Positions 26,376-35,600 of a DNA stretch of 39,370 nucleotides are shown here, piece by piece. The DNA is taken from the IMG/VR virus record IMGVR_UViG_3300050821_013520, positions 1 through 39,370 of that record, one strand, 5' to 3'. The position numbers were made by a program, and so were the translations under genes. The DNA is from a virus. The notes beneath the pieces are model-generated. The model was given only the letters and a program-made list of their open reading frames with translations, had not been told where the DNA came from and did no database searches. Numbering within the stretch: the stretch's first letter is position 1; each line of letters starts with the position of its first letter.

Positions 26376-29300
26376 GTGCATAACCTGAACGGGCGCACGA
26401 GCGCCACGCTCGATGTGTTCTCCGGCAATGTCACGCTGGCGGACCCGTCGAGCATCCCCCACGGCGGGTCCCCTCGCAACGTCAATTGCGATTTCAAGGT
26501 GGGCAGTGTCTCCACGCGCGGCCCGCTGACGAATCCGTTCGTGTACGAGAACAATGACGCGGGACCGTCCGCCGGTGGCGACGCCGTCGATGTCTCGATC
26601 ACGGGGAACGTGTGGAACAGCCCAACGCATGTTCTGACCGAGGGCACCTACGCCACCTCTCAGGTGAGCCCACTCTCGCTCACCATCGTGAACGTGCAGG
26701 TGCTGCTCGACCCGAGCGGCTTCTATCTCGCTGTCATCAGCTTTGGCAGCGATGTTCCGGCGTTCGCATCAGGACAGACCTACACCTTCTCTGGCCTCAC
26801 GCACTACACGGCGCTGAACGGGCTCGTGGAAACCCCCGGCTTCGTGGGAACCGCTGGCGGCCTTGAGCCGAATCAAATCGCATTTCGGTTTGGGTCCGCC
26901 GCCTACGGACCGACAGCAGACACCGGTACGGCCATCGTATCCGGCCTGACCGTCGGCACCGATGCGATCGATGTCACCGAATTCGCTTTCTCTGTTCCGT
27001 CCACCGTGACGCCACAGGGATTCGAGATTTCGGTGCTCGGATACTCCGCTGTCGCGGGCTCGACGCTGAGCGTGCAGATGCTGAAGGCCGGAGTGCCGGT
27101 CGGAACCCCGACCACCGCCACTCTCGCGGTCGGTACGCCGACCACGGTCGAAATCGGCGGCATCAATGAGCTGTTCGGAGCGAGCTGGGTCTACTCCGAC
27201 CTGAACAACACCCAGTTCGGTGTCCGGCTCTCAGTCACCGGCACGGCTGCTTCACCGACCAACGGGATTTTCCTCGGCTACACGACCGTCACCGCCTACT
27301 TCGTACCGACCCAGGAAAATTTTAATTACGTCACGACGTTCGAGGACAGCTTTGGTGACATTTTCACCCTGGCCATCGATAACTCCGGCCAATGGTGGCT
27401 TGAGGACGTGAGCAACAACCCCGGCGTGTTGTCGCCTTTGATGAGCGGCGCACCGGCGGGGAGCTTCGCTTCATCCTTCACGGCGAATTCACGCCAGTAC
27501 ATCGTCACGAGCGATCTGCTCCAGGGCAGCTACGTTCCGCAGCAATACACCGGTCAGTGGACCGACCGTATCTCGCAGGTTGGACCTGGCCAGGCACCAA
27601 CCTTCACGCCTATCTCGTCCACGTCGGACGAGTACGACATTTCGACGATCACCCAACTGGCCGAAAAGACTCAGGGGTTTTCCTACTTCCTCCAGTCTGG
27701 CGGACCGGGCGCAACCGATCCGGGGAACGTCATCACCTTCTATTACCTCGATTCGACGGTGGCTCCGGGTCCGGATACCAACCTCGTCAACGCCTTCAAT
27801 AGCGGCCAGCCGGTCTACCTCTATGCATCGTTCGTGGGCGGAGGCGGCGGCCAGGGCGATGTGAACTTCGGCCCTCAGGTGGTTCAAGTGACCTCTGTGG
27901 GCAAGGGACAGCCGCCGGGCCAGCCGCACCAGTACTACTACTTCACCTTCACCGTCACGACGGTCGCGTACAACTTCACTGATGAGTCGTCGAGCGAAAA
28001 CGTAGCCCATTATCAGCAGACGCTGGCGACGATGACCACGACCGCGCCGGTGCCGGGCCTCATCATCGGCAACAAGGCGACGGTCTCTGGTTCCTCGGTC
28101 AGCGGTTACGACCAGCAGTGGACGATTTCGCAGACGCCGAATTCCGGCTCCTTCACCATCAACGAGACCGTAGTCGAATCTGGTGTCGCGACCTTCAGCT
28201 ACACGCTGATCAACGGCTCCGATCCGACCGCCGGTCAGCTCGTAACGATCACCGGCACAAATAACGCCAACGGCGCTCTGAACCTGGTGAACGCGACGAT
28301 CGCGTCGTCTTCGGGTGGAGACTCGGGCACCTTCACCGTCAACGTGTCGCTGCCGAACTTCGCTTCCACCTCGGAAGAGGGGCAGGCGACGACGGCGGGC
28401 ACGGTCTTCGACTTCGATCCCGGCGCGGCGCTCGTGGGCTCGGACACGAACCCGATCTATGGCGACGCGACCGGCGGCACGCTCACTTTCGCTGGCTCGG
28501 GCCAGTATGTCAGCCCCGGCACCCGGAAGGGCACGCTGTTCTTCATTACCCGCAACGGCTACTGGACGGCTCCGGCCCCGCCGGTCACTTTCGACGCCAG
28601 CGGCGACACCATCACCGGGATTCAGGCGACAGGCATCCTGATCGGACCGCCCAACGTCATCGCCCGCGCGATCGTCTTCACCGAGGCGGGCGCAAACGGT
28701 GTTCCGGGCGCTGATTTCTTCACCATCCCTGCGCCGGTGACCTATGTCGTCGATAACGTCACCTATGTCAGCGACTCTCTTTTCATCAACGACAACACAA
28801 CGACCACGGCGACCTTCTTCTTCACCGACGCTGTGCTGCTGGACGCCGAAGCCGTCGATATCAACGGCAACGACCTGTTCGCCCTCGCTGAGCTGCCGGA
28901 CGCCGCCTGGTGCGTGAACTACGCGGGCCGCGCCGTGTTTGGCCGCGTGCGTAACAAGGTTCAGAACTTCCAGAACCTCAGCTTCGACGGCGGATATCTG
29001 GCGAACCCCGGTGGGAACCTTACTCCTTCCTTCTGGACGGTCAATGCCTCCAGCGTGATCCAGGGAAGTGAGCCGACGCTCCTGGTCAGCCCGGTCTTCG
29101 GGAACAGCTATTACCTGAACAACCAGTCAGGCAGCACTCAGGCCGTGTTCGGCATGATCTACCAGAGCGCCGCTCTCGACTACAACCTGGTCGCGATCCT
29201 GCAGAACCAAACGGCGTATTCGGTGCGCGTGGCGTGCCGGACGCCGTCATCGGCAACCGGCGGATCGCTCGTCATCGATCTGACCTCATGGGATTCGGGC

Positions 29301-30632
29301 ACCGGCTTCGGCAATACCTTCGGGAGCTACACGCTGCCTCTGTCGGACATGTCTTCGACGATGACGACGTACGAGGGCACGCTGCTCACGACCGACACGC
29401 TGAACATCCCATCGGACCTTCAGCTCAGGGTGTGGGCGCAGAACCTGGCAAACGAGGCGGACATTGAAATCGACAGGATCGAAATCTTCCCGACGATCGC
29501 ACCTACGAACCTGACCGGTCTGACGATTTCCTATCAGAGCGATTACGAATCGTTCGACCAGGACTCCGGCGGTCAGGATACCAGCGTCGTCAACGCGCAG
29601 CCCGCGAACGGTGGCTTCGTAATGCACAACAACCTTTACGTGGTGAAGGAGAGCAGTCTCTGCCTCACCACGGCCAGCACCGCCGCGACAACCGCTGACG
29701 AAGACAACGAGCCTGCGACGTGGAACCCCTTCGAGGAGGTCTCCAACGTCGCCGGGGCCAGCGGAATCAATGCGTTCGACGTCGGTGAGGAATGGGCAAT
29801 CATGGGCTGCCAGAACGGTCTATTTCTGACTAATGGCGGCCAGCCGACTCCGATCCAGCTTGAGATTCAGGATATCTGGCAGGCGATCAACTGGCAGTAC
29901 GGTCACACGCTCTGCATCCGCAACGACGTCGCTAACCGGAGAATCCTCTGCGCGATCCCGCTGCCGACGCCGAACGCATGGATGCCGGACGCTGAGGAGA
30001 ACGCCAACCCGGACGAGCCCAACGTGATTTTGATGCTGAACTACAAGGGCCTCGGGACCATTGACGAGCTGATGAGCGCTGCACCGCTCCACATGACGAT
30101 GATGGGCAACCTCGTCGTGCAGGACCTTCGCCGCAAGTGGAGCCTCTGGACGATTCCGACGCCGTACATGGGAATGGTGAAGCGTAACGAGCTTCTCTCG
30201 CTGCTCATGATCTGCAACGGGATCGAGTCGAGCAAAATCTACTATCTCGGCAACACGCCGACCGGTCAGGACGACGGCGTGCCCTTCACCTCTTCGTATT
30301 GCACTTACGGTTGGGTGGATACCGAGCAGGAGAAGGAAAATCCGCTCTTCGGGGCGTTCAACAAGCGCTTCGTTTATTGGGACATGTTGATCGACGGTGC
30401 GGGCACTTGCTCGGTCACCTTCTATCAGAACACTTTGGAAGCGCCCTATCCATTCGAAGTCCCCGGTGGAGTGACTCTCAGCTCTCCGGCTGCGAATAAC
30501 ATCCAGGGTCCACTCAACGAGCTGGCGACGCGTCTCTACACGGAAATCGTGATGGAGAACGGCTGGTTCAACCTGAGCCGCGTGACTCTCGTCGGCGCTG
30601 CGGATAAGTGGTCCGCGATCCGGGGATTCTGA
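26376..30632 (+). CDS. Large virion/tail protein, 1418 residues
   Basis: The largest gene in the window. It starts with GTG and ends in a TGATG overlap with the next gene. The protein is beta-rich, Gly/Thr/Asn/Ser-rich and nearly free of Cys and Lys in its first two thirds, as tail-tip and tail-nozzle proteins often are. The N-terminus (LNGRTSATLDVFSGNVTLAD) and the C-terminus (NGWFNLSRVTLVGAADKWSA) are more globular. Many repeated TxxxTxTGTNNxxG-like beta strands occur between about 450 and 800. By position it would be the tail nozzle/hub or main tail protein of a short-tailed phage. It is not a tape measure: no long helices are present. Confidence 0.55.
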   Translation: MHNLNGRTSATLDVFSGNVTLADPSSIPHGGSPRNVNCDFKVGSVSTRGPLTNPFVYENNDAGPSAGGDAVDVSITGNVWNSPTHVLTEGTYATSQVSPLSLTIVNVQVLLDPSGFYLAVISFGSDVPAFASGQTYTFSGLTHYTALNGLVETPGFVGTAGGLEPNQIAFRFGSAAYGPTADTGTAIVSGLTVGTDAIDVTEFAFSVPSTVTPQGFEISVLGYSAVAGSTLSVQMLKAGVPVGTPTTATLAVGTPTTVEIGGINELFGASWVYSDLNNTQFGVRLSVTGTAASPTNGIFLGYTTVTAYFVPTQENFNYVTTFEDSFGDIFTLAIDNSGQWWLEDVSNNPGVLSPLMSGAPAGSFASSFTANSRQYIVTSDLLQGSYVPQQYTGQWTDRISQVGPGQAPTFTPISSTSDEYDISTITQLAEKTQGFSYFLQSGGPGATDPGNVITFYYLDSTVAPGPDTNLVNAFNSGQPVYLYASFVGGGGGQGDVNFGPQVVQVTSVGKGQPPGQPHQYYYFTFTVTTVAYNFTDESSSENVAHYQQTLATMTTTAPVPGLIIGNKATVSGSSVSGYDQQWTISQTPNSGSFTINETVVESGVATFSYTLINGSDPTAGQLVTITGTNNANGALNLVNATIASSSGGDSGTFTVNVSLPNFASTSEEGQATTAGTVFDFDPGAALVGSDTNPIYGDATGGTLTFAGSGQYVSPGTRKGTLFFITRNGYWTAPAPPVTFDASGDTITGIQATGILIGPPNVIARAIVFTEAGANGVPGADFFTIPAPVTYVVDNVTYVSDSLFINDNTTTTATFFFTDAVLLDAEAVDINGNDLFALAELPDAAWCVNYAGRAVFGRVRNKVQNFQNLSFDGGYLANPGGNLTPSFWTVNASSVIQGSEPTLLVSPVFGNSYYLNNQSGSTQAVFGMIYQSAALDYNLVAILQNQTAYSVRVACRTPSSATGGSLVIDLTSWDSGTGFGNTFGSYTLPLSDMSSTMTTYEGTLLTTDTLNIPSDLQLRVWAQNLANEADIEIDRIEIFPTIAPTNLTGLTISYQSDYESFDQDSGGQDTSVVNAQPANGGFVMHNNLYVVKESSLCLTTASTAATTADEDNEPATWNPFEEVSNVAGASGINAFDVGEEWAIMGCQNGLFLTNGGQPTPIQLEIQDIWQAINWQYGHTLCIRNDVANRRILCAIPLPTPNAWMPDAEENANPDEPNVILMLNYKGLGTIDELMSAAPLHMTMMGNLVVQDLRRKWSLWTIPTPYMGMVKRNELLSLLMICNGIESSKIYYLGNTPTGQDDGVPFTSSYCTYGWVDTEQEKENPLFGAFNKRFVYWDMLIDGAGTCSVTFYQNTLEAPYPFEVPGGVTLSSPAANNIQGPLNELATRLYTEIVMENGWFNLSRVTLVGAADKWSAIRGF

Positions 30633-32623
30633 TGGGACAGCTTAGCGGCGGTCGCGAGTTATCGACGGTAGAGCAGAAGCAGCCCTTCCTGGGTTCGCTC
30701 CTGCGCCGGATCATCACCGCCGTCAACAACGCCGCGTCGAATGCGGCCTCGGTCGCCAGCAACGCAATCACCAGCCTGGGCGGCGATGTCACGACGGCGG
30801 GAGCGGGTGCGGCGACTGCAACCGTCACCGGCGTCAACCAGGCAACGGTTCCGGTCTCCGCTCAGGTGGTTGGAACGAACGCAAAAGGTCAGCTTGTCGC
30901 GACAAGCGTCAGCGAACCGCTGAACACGCCCGTCGTCTCGCATGAGTGGCTCGACTCGTATGACGCCACCTCGGGAGAATTCGGGCAGACCCAGCCTGCG
31001 TTCACCGATATCTCCGGCACTGCGACGCCCGCACAACTGCCGGTTGCCACCGGAACGACTCTGGGGATTGTGAAGCCTGATGGCACCACGATCACGATCA
31101 CCAGCGGAGTCATCACGTCGGTCAGCAGTGGCGGCGGGGGAACCGTGCTCTTTGGCTCCGGACCGCCTTCTTCCGGGCCGGAGGTGGTGCAGTCAACATC
31201 GGCAGGAGGCTACAGCCTCCCCTTCGCATTGCCGGTCACGTCGGGCAATCTGCTCCTGGTCGCCTATAAGAGCGAGAGCGCGATCACCGGTGTGACTATC
31301 TCGGACACCCTGGGAACGCCATACACGCTGGTCGCTTCGATTTCCGGCCAGCCGAACAACATGAATATTTACGCCGGAATCGCTCCGGCGAGTGGCGCGA
31401 ACACGGTCACGATCGGTGGAGCACCCAACAACTTCGACCGCCTCGCTCTGATGGAGGCCTTCGGCGTCGGTGCCACGGTAGACGCCACAGCCAACTCTTA
31501 CAACGGGAGCAGCCCTTATAGCCTGCCGATCACGACGACGAACGCGACGGACTTCATTTTTGCCGCAGTCGCCGGATATCACAACGTCAACGTGTTCACG
31601 TTCTCAGCGCCGTTCACCCTGAATTCACAAAGCAACGGAGCGGACGCCAACGCGATCGGACATTACATTACCAGCGCCGCTGGCACCTTCACTCTGACGG
31701 TGACGCTGACGGCGGGCGCGGCGGATAATCAGCCCGCAATCCTGGTCGCATTCAAGACCGCAGTGACGCCACCGGCACAAGGTACCTTCTACTTCGATAC
31801 TTCGACCACTCCTTACACGGGCTACGTGTTCAATTTTGGCTGGGAGTTACAGGGCGGAAGTGGCCCCACACTTCAGACCGACGGTACAAACAACGCATCG
31901 CAAACGTTGCTGAACCTCATTGCTGGTTCGAACGTCACCCTCACCAATAGCGGAGGGGGCGTGACCATTGCAGCCAGCGGGGGAGGCGGAGGAGGTGGCT
32001 TTGGCGCAGGCGAAGCGACATTGACCGCTCCGCTATTGTCAGCCTTTACGCAAGACAACTTCAGCGGCAGTACTTCAGCCACAACGATCACGCCGGGTGG
32101 CACGACGGCAATCTTGCTGACCGATCCGGGCCTGGGTGGGAACACCAACCAGCTTCGCAGCTTGCTGCAGACGATCCCGACGCCGACTAGTCCTTGGACG
32201 CTGACAGCACGATTGCGTTTCAACTCTATCCTCGTCGTGTATTACTCGTTTGGCTTGGTGTTGAAGGATGGAACATCCGGCAAGTACATGCTTTTCGGGT
32301 GGGGCAGTGACTCATCCATCGTTCAAGAGACAGATTGGAATAATGCGAATTCATTTGCAACCGACTTCAACCTCATCCATCCCATCTTGTTTCAACCGGA
32401 TGGGTGGTGGCAGTGGCAATACGACGGCACAGACCTGAATTACAGGTATTCCCGAGACGGCAACTACTTTGTGACGTTGTACAAACCAGCATTTGGGAGC
32501 ATCTACCTTCCCAACGCTCCGAGTGAGGCGGGCTTTGGGATGAACGTCAACAACGCCGACACCGGCCCTCCGCTCAATGCTGCCGCAATGGAGTGCTTCA
32601 GTTTCACGCTCACCCAACCATGA
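30632..32623 (+). CDS. Tail fibre or host-range protein
   Basis: A 663-residue protein coupled to the preceding tail gene by a one-base overlap. The N-terminal 60 residues are helical and Ala-rich (LLRRIITAVNNAASNAASVA) and could attach to the tail. A first beta-rich region follows, then a compact Thr/Ser/Asn domain (about 190-385). A glycine run (SGGGGGGGFG, near 455) acts as a flexible hinge before a C-terminal lectin-like domain with many Trp/Tyr/Asp residues. This modular design fits a receptor-binding fibre. It overlaps the next gene by four bases (ATGA). Confidence 0.55.
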   Translation: MGQLSGGRELSTVEQKQPFLGSLLRRIITAVNNAASNAASVASNAITSLGGDVTTAGAGAATATVTGVNQATVPVSAQVVGTNAKGQLVATSVSEPLNTPVVSHEWLDSYDATSGEFGQTQPAFTDISGTATPAQLPVATGTTLGIVKPDGTTITITSGVITSVSSGGGGTVLFGSGPPSSGPEVVQSTSAGGYSLPFALPVTSGNLLLVAYKSESAITGVTISDTLGTPYTLVASISGQPNNMNIYAGIAPASGANTVTIGGAPNNFDRLALMEAFGVGATVDATANSYNGSSPYSLPITTTNATDFIFAAVAGYHNVNVFTFSAPFTLNSQSNGADANAIGHYITSAAGTFTLTVTLTAGAADNQPAILVAFKTAVTPPAQGTFYFDTSTTPYTGYVFNFGWELQGGSGPTLQTDGTNNASQTLLNLIAGSNVTLTNSGGGVTIAASGGGGGGGFGAGEATLTAPLLSAFTQDNFSGSTSATTITPGGTTAILLTDPGLGGNTNQLRSLLQTIPTPTSPWTLTARLRFNSILVVYYSFGLVLKDGTSGKYMLFGWGSDSSIVQETDWNNANSFATDFNLIHPILFQPDGWWQWQYDGTDLNYRYSRDGNYFVTLYKPAFGSIYLPNAPSEAGFGMNVNNADTGPPLNAAAMECFSFTLTQP

Positions 32624-33045
32624 CAGTTATAGACGTCGGACCCGAACAGCACGCGGAGGTTGAGGCCATCCACTCCGACATGGGCATGGACTATAAGTGC
32701 CCCGATCTGACCTCGCCGCTCCTGATCGTGAAAAAGGCGGTCACCAACGACAAGGGTGAAGTTATCGGAGCGTGTCTGCTCCGACTTACCGCCGAGACGA
32801 TCCTGCTCCTTTCTCCGGAGCTGGACCCGAAGCAAAAGATGGACGCGATGGAAGAGATGCAGCCCGAGGTTCTTCAGGCGGCATGGCAGTTAGGTCTCGA
32901 CGATGTCGAGGCGCGGATTCCGACCGATACAGAACACATTTTTGAGAAGAGGCTAAACCAGCTCGGATGGTCACGCGACCGTGACGGCTGGCACCCGTGG
33001 TCTAGGTCAACGGAAGGATCGTATGGAACAGATTCAAGCAAATAA
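32620..33045 (+). CDS. GNAT-like phage protein
   Basis: A 141-residue protein with an acetyltransferase-like alpha/beta pattern: MTVIDVGPEQHAEVEAIHSD, then TSPLLIVKKAVTNDKGEVIG, ACLLRLTAETILLL and a C-terminal helix-strand (RLNQLGWSRDRDGWHPWSR). Many phages encode a protein of this type beside tail genes. The acetyl-CoA loop is not clear, so it may be a degenerate GNAT fold with a structural role. It starts in an ATGA overlap and overlaps the HNH gene by 23 bases. Confidence in the fold is moderate; activity is unproven. Confidence 0.5.
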   Translation: MTVIDVGPEQHAEVEAIHSDMGMDYKCPDLTSPLLIVKKAVTNDKGEVIGACLLRLTAETILLLSPELDPKQKMDAMEEMQPEVLQAAWQLGLDDVEARIPTDTEHIFEKRLNQLGWSRDRDGWHPWSRSTEGSYGTDSSK

Positions 33046-33553
33046 TGACTCAAAACTGATCCCTTTGTCTCGGGGGCTCTTCGCCCTCGTTGACGCTGAG
33101 GATTTTCAGCGGCTGTCCCGTCACAAGTGGCACGCGAACCCCAGTTCGACGGGTGATTTCTATGCACGCACCACCGTCTACAACGATGACGGATCGAGGG
33201 TACAGCTCTATATGCACCGGGAGGTGATGGGCATTTCCTCCGGCGACTGCCGCGAAGTCGATCACCGGAACCCTTCGGAGACGCTGGATAACCGGAAGTC
33301 GAATCTGCGGATCGCCTCCAACCTTGAAAACAGTCGCAATTGCCGTAGTAAGCGGCGCAGGAAGCCCGGCGGCGAGAATCTGCCAAAAGGAGCGTATTTC
33401 GCGACAGATAAGAACAAATGGACCGCGCAAGTGCGGACAGGCGGTCGTGTGGTCCAGTGTGGATACTTTTCGACGCCGGAAGAGGCTGGAAGTGCGTACG
33501 CAGAAACGGTCCGAGCACACCATGGCGAATTTGCCTGCACGAGGAATGTCTAA
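33023..33553 (+). CDS. HNH homing endonuclease with AP2 DNA-binding domain
   Basis: A 176-residue nuclease. The HNH core is LYMHREVMGISSGDCREVDH, then NPSETLDNRKSNLRIASNLE, with the conserved V-D-H and N-x-x-x-N-L-R. The C-terminal AP2-type domain reads KWTAQVRTGGRVVQCGYFST, then EEAGSAYAETVRAHHGEFA, and gives DNA recognition. HNH-AP2 proteins are a known free-standing homing endonuclease class. GGAAGGA before ATG 33023 sets the start. The stop overlaps the next ATG (TAATG), and the start lies inside the GNAT-like gene, so it fits seamlessly between two tail-region genes. Confidence 0.9.
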   Translation: MEQIQANNDSKLIPLSRGLFALVDAEDFQRLSRHKWHANPSSTGDFYARTTVYNDDGSRVQLYMHREVMGISSGDCREVDHRNPSETLDNRKSNLRIASNLENSRNCRSKRRRKPGGENLPKGAYFATDKNKWTAQVRTGGRVVQCGYFSTPEEAGSAYAETVRAHHGEFACTRNV

Positions 33554-34134
33554 TGCGTAGCGCAGTAAATCAAGCAGGTAACGCGGCGACGACGGCGGGC
33601 AACACCGCCGCCGGATACGGAGCCGGAGCCAGCACCATCGGCTCTGCTGTCGTCCCGTTTGAAACTCGACAGCTCACGAACCCATCAGGGATGTCGCAGC
33701 AGGACATCGCCTCGCAACTCACCGCCGGTCTGGCGGGTGCGGGTGGCGCGACCTCTGGGCTCACCGGCGCGGCGAGTAAAAACGCGGCCACCACACGCAA
33801 CCCGGTCGGCTTCAGCGCCGCGCTCGACTCAGCGGCTCGGTCACGCGATAAGGCCGCCGCGAGCACCAGCGAAGGCATCACGGCCAAGAATGCTGACGTG
33901 AAGCTCCAGCAACAGGACCAAGCTGGCGACATCCTGGGCAAGATGTACGGCACTGATGTCAGTGGTCAGAACGCGGCATCGGGTCAGATCGCACCCGACA
34001 TCAACGCTCAGGTCAACGCGTCGAATTCCGGTTGGCTTCAGAACCTCTTGAAGATCGGTCAGACCATTGGCGGCGCGGCGGGCGGCGCGGGCCAGCTTAT
34101 GACCGGACTCGCGAATCAGGGGATCAGCGTCTAA
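33553..34134 (+). CDS. Ala/Gly-rich hypothetical virion protein, likely internal or ejection protein
   Basis: A 193-residue protein dominated by Ala, Gly, Thr and Ser (MRSAVNQAGNAATTAGNTAA). It has a helical Gln/Asp segment in the middle (DVKLQQQDQAGDILGKMYG) and a hydrophobic Gly/Ala C-terminus (LLKIGQTIGGAAGGAGQLMT). Small residues with membrane-active helices are typical of podovirus internal virion proteins that form a channel during DNA ejection. Both ends overlap neighbours by one base (TAATG). Not assigned to a family; the role is inferred. Confidence 0.5.
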   Translation: MRSAVNQAGNAATTAGNTAAGYGAGASTIGSAVVPFETRQLTNPSGMSQQDIASQLTAGLAGAGGATSGLTGAASKNAATTRNPVGFSAALDSAARSRDKAAASTSEGITAKNADVKLQQQDQAGDILGKMYGTDVSGQNAASGQIAPDINAQVNASNSGWLQNLLKIGQTIGGAAGGAGQLMTGLANQGISV

Positions 34135-35600
34135 TGAGTCTCACTTCACTAATTCCGAATTTGATGGGCGATCAGCTCGATCCGAAAGCGGCAGCGCTCC
34201 TGCCGCGCCTCGGACCCTTGCCGAGTCTCTCAACCCAGGAACCGCAGCTCCACGAGACGATCCCGGCGCTGAAGCCGATGGCCGCACCGTCTGCGGCGCT
34301 GGCTCCTCTCCCTTCATTCGCCGACGCGCCGTCGCCGGACGTGTCTGGCATGGCGGGCGGCGCTTCTCTTCCGCCACTCACGCCCACGCTGCACCCACTG
34401 GTGACCAACGGAAGCCCACGCGGTCTCCAGGAGCAGCACCTCGAAGACATTATCGGGAAGCATGATGCTCCCGATCCCGCGAAGCCTGGATTCTGGCACG
34501 GGCTCGCACACATTGCGGCGAAGGTCGGCAACATTGCGGGCGACGTGTTTGCTCCATCGACGATGGCGATGATCCCTGGCACCGATCTGAACAAACAGGT
34601 CCAGTACGCAGGCGCTGTGCGCCAGCTCGCTGGTCTGCAGAAGCAGGACACGGACGAGCAGAATGCGGCGTCACAGCGCAATCTCCAGGGTGCGGAAGCG
34701 GCGAAGGCGGAGGCCGAGGCGAACAGTGAGCCGCAGGAAAGCGCGGCGGATATTGCCCTGAAGAATGCCCAGGCATATCGCGCCATCCATCCCCTCGCTA
34801 CTTCCGCCTTCGACCTCTGGCACCAGCAAAATCCGACCGGCACGGCTCAGGATTACGAGACGCTGATGCAGAAGCCACTCTCGCAGCAGCAGGCCGATTC
34901 GATGAATGCTGTCTGGGACAAGATGGCATCGAAGTACGGTTTGCCGACCGGACAGTTCAAGGCCGGAATGCCCGCGACCGACGCCAACGCGCTCTCTGCC
35001 TCGCTCAACAACGTTGTCTCGCGAGGACAGGGCGCACAGAGCATCACCATTAAGCAGCAGCAGGCCGCTGAGAAAGTTCCCATGTTGCAGCCGGACGGCA
35101 AGGGCGGTTACACGCTCACTTACGTGCAGCCCGGACAGACGATTGCACCCGGGTCGGCAACGCCAACCCAGGTCGGCGGCGCAAACGAAAAAGAGGCGGG
35201 GGCGTTGCAGGATGCCAAAGCCTCGATTGATTACGCGAACACTTATGTACAGGGAGGAAAGTACACCGGCGCTGGAGACGAGGCGCTGCTGGAAAAGTAT
35301 TTCGACCTGGCGAAACCCTCGTCAGGATTCCGCATGACGCAGCAGCAAATTGAACTCCTGCAAAATTCACGCAGTTGGATGGAGAGCGCGAAAGGGCAGG
35401 CTTACCACGCCTCCACCGGCACCTGGTTCAGCCCACAGCAGCGCCAGCAGATTGCCGAGACGATGAACACGCTCTATCAGGCGAAGGCCGGGGTGTCCGG
35501 CCCGTCAGACATCGTTTACGACGACAAGGGCGTGGAGCATCGCTACAAGGGCACCGGAAGTCGCTCCGACCCGAACAACTATGAGGTGGTGAAGAAATGA
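34134..35600 (+). CDS. Hypothetical virion protein, likely internal or ejection protein
   Basis: A 488-residue protein, Pro-rich in the first 130 residues, then helical. A segment with many Gln/Glu/Ala residues (QKQDTDEQNAASQRNLQGAE) and a strongly helical C-terminus with several tyrosines are visible. No transmembrane helix is obvious. It begins in a TAATG overlap and ends in an ATGA overlap. With the genes on either side it forms a run like the internal-protein cassette of podoviruses. Function is inferred only. Confidence 0.5.
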   Translation: MSLTSLIPNLMGDQLDPKAAALLPRLGPLPSLSTQEPQLHETIPALKPMAAPSAALAPLPSFADAPSPDVSGMAGGASLPPLTPTLHPLVTNGSPRGLQEQHLEDIIGKHDAPDPAKPGFWHGLAHIAAKVGNIAGDVFAPSTMAMIPGTDLNKQVQYAGAVRQLAGLQKQDTDEQNAASQRNLQGAEAAKAEAEANSEPQESAADIALKNAQAYRAIHPLATSAFDLWHQQNPTGTAQDYETLMQKPLSQQQADSMNAVWDKMASKYGLPTGQFKAGMPATDANALSASLNNVVSRGQGAQSITIKQQQAAEKVPMLQPDGKGGYTLTYVQPGQTIAPGSATPTQVGGANEKEAGALQDAKASIDYANTYVQGGKYTGAGDEALLEKYFDLAKPSSGFRMTQQQIELLQNSRSWMESAKGQAYHASTGTWFSPQQRQQIAETMNTLYQAKAGVSGPSDIVYDDKGVEHRYKGTGSRSDPNNYEVVKK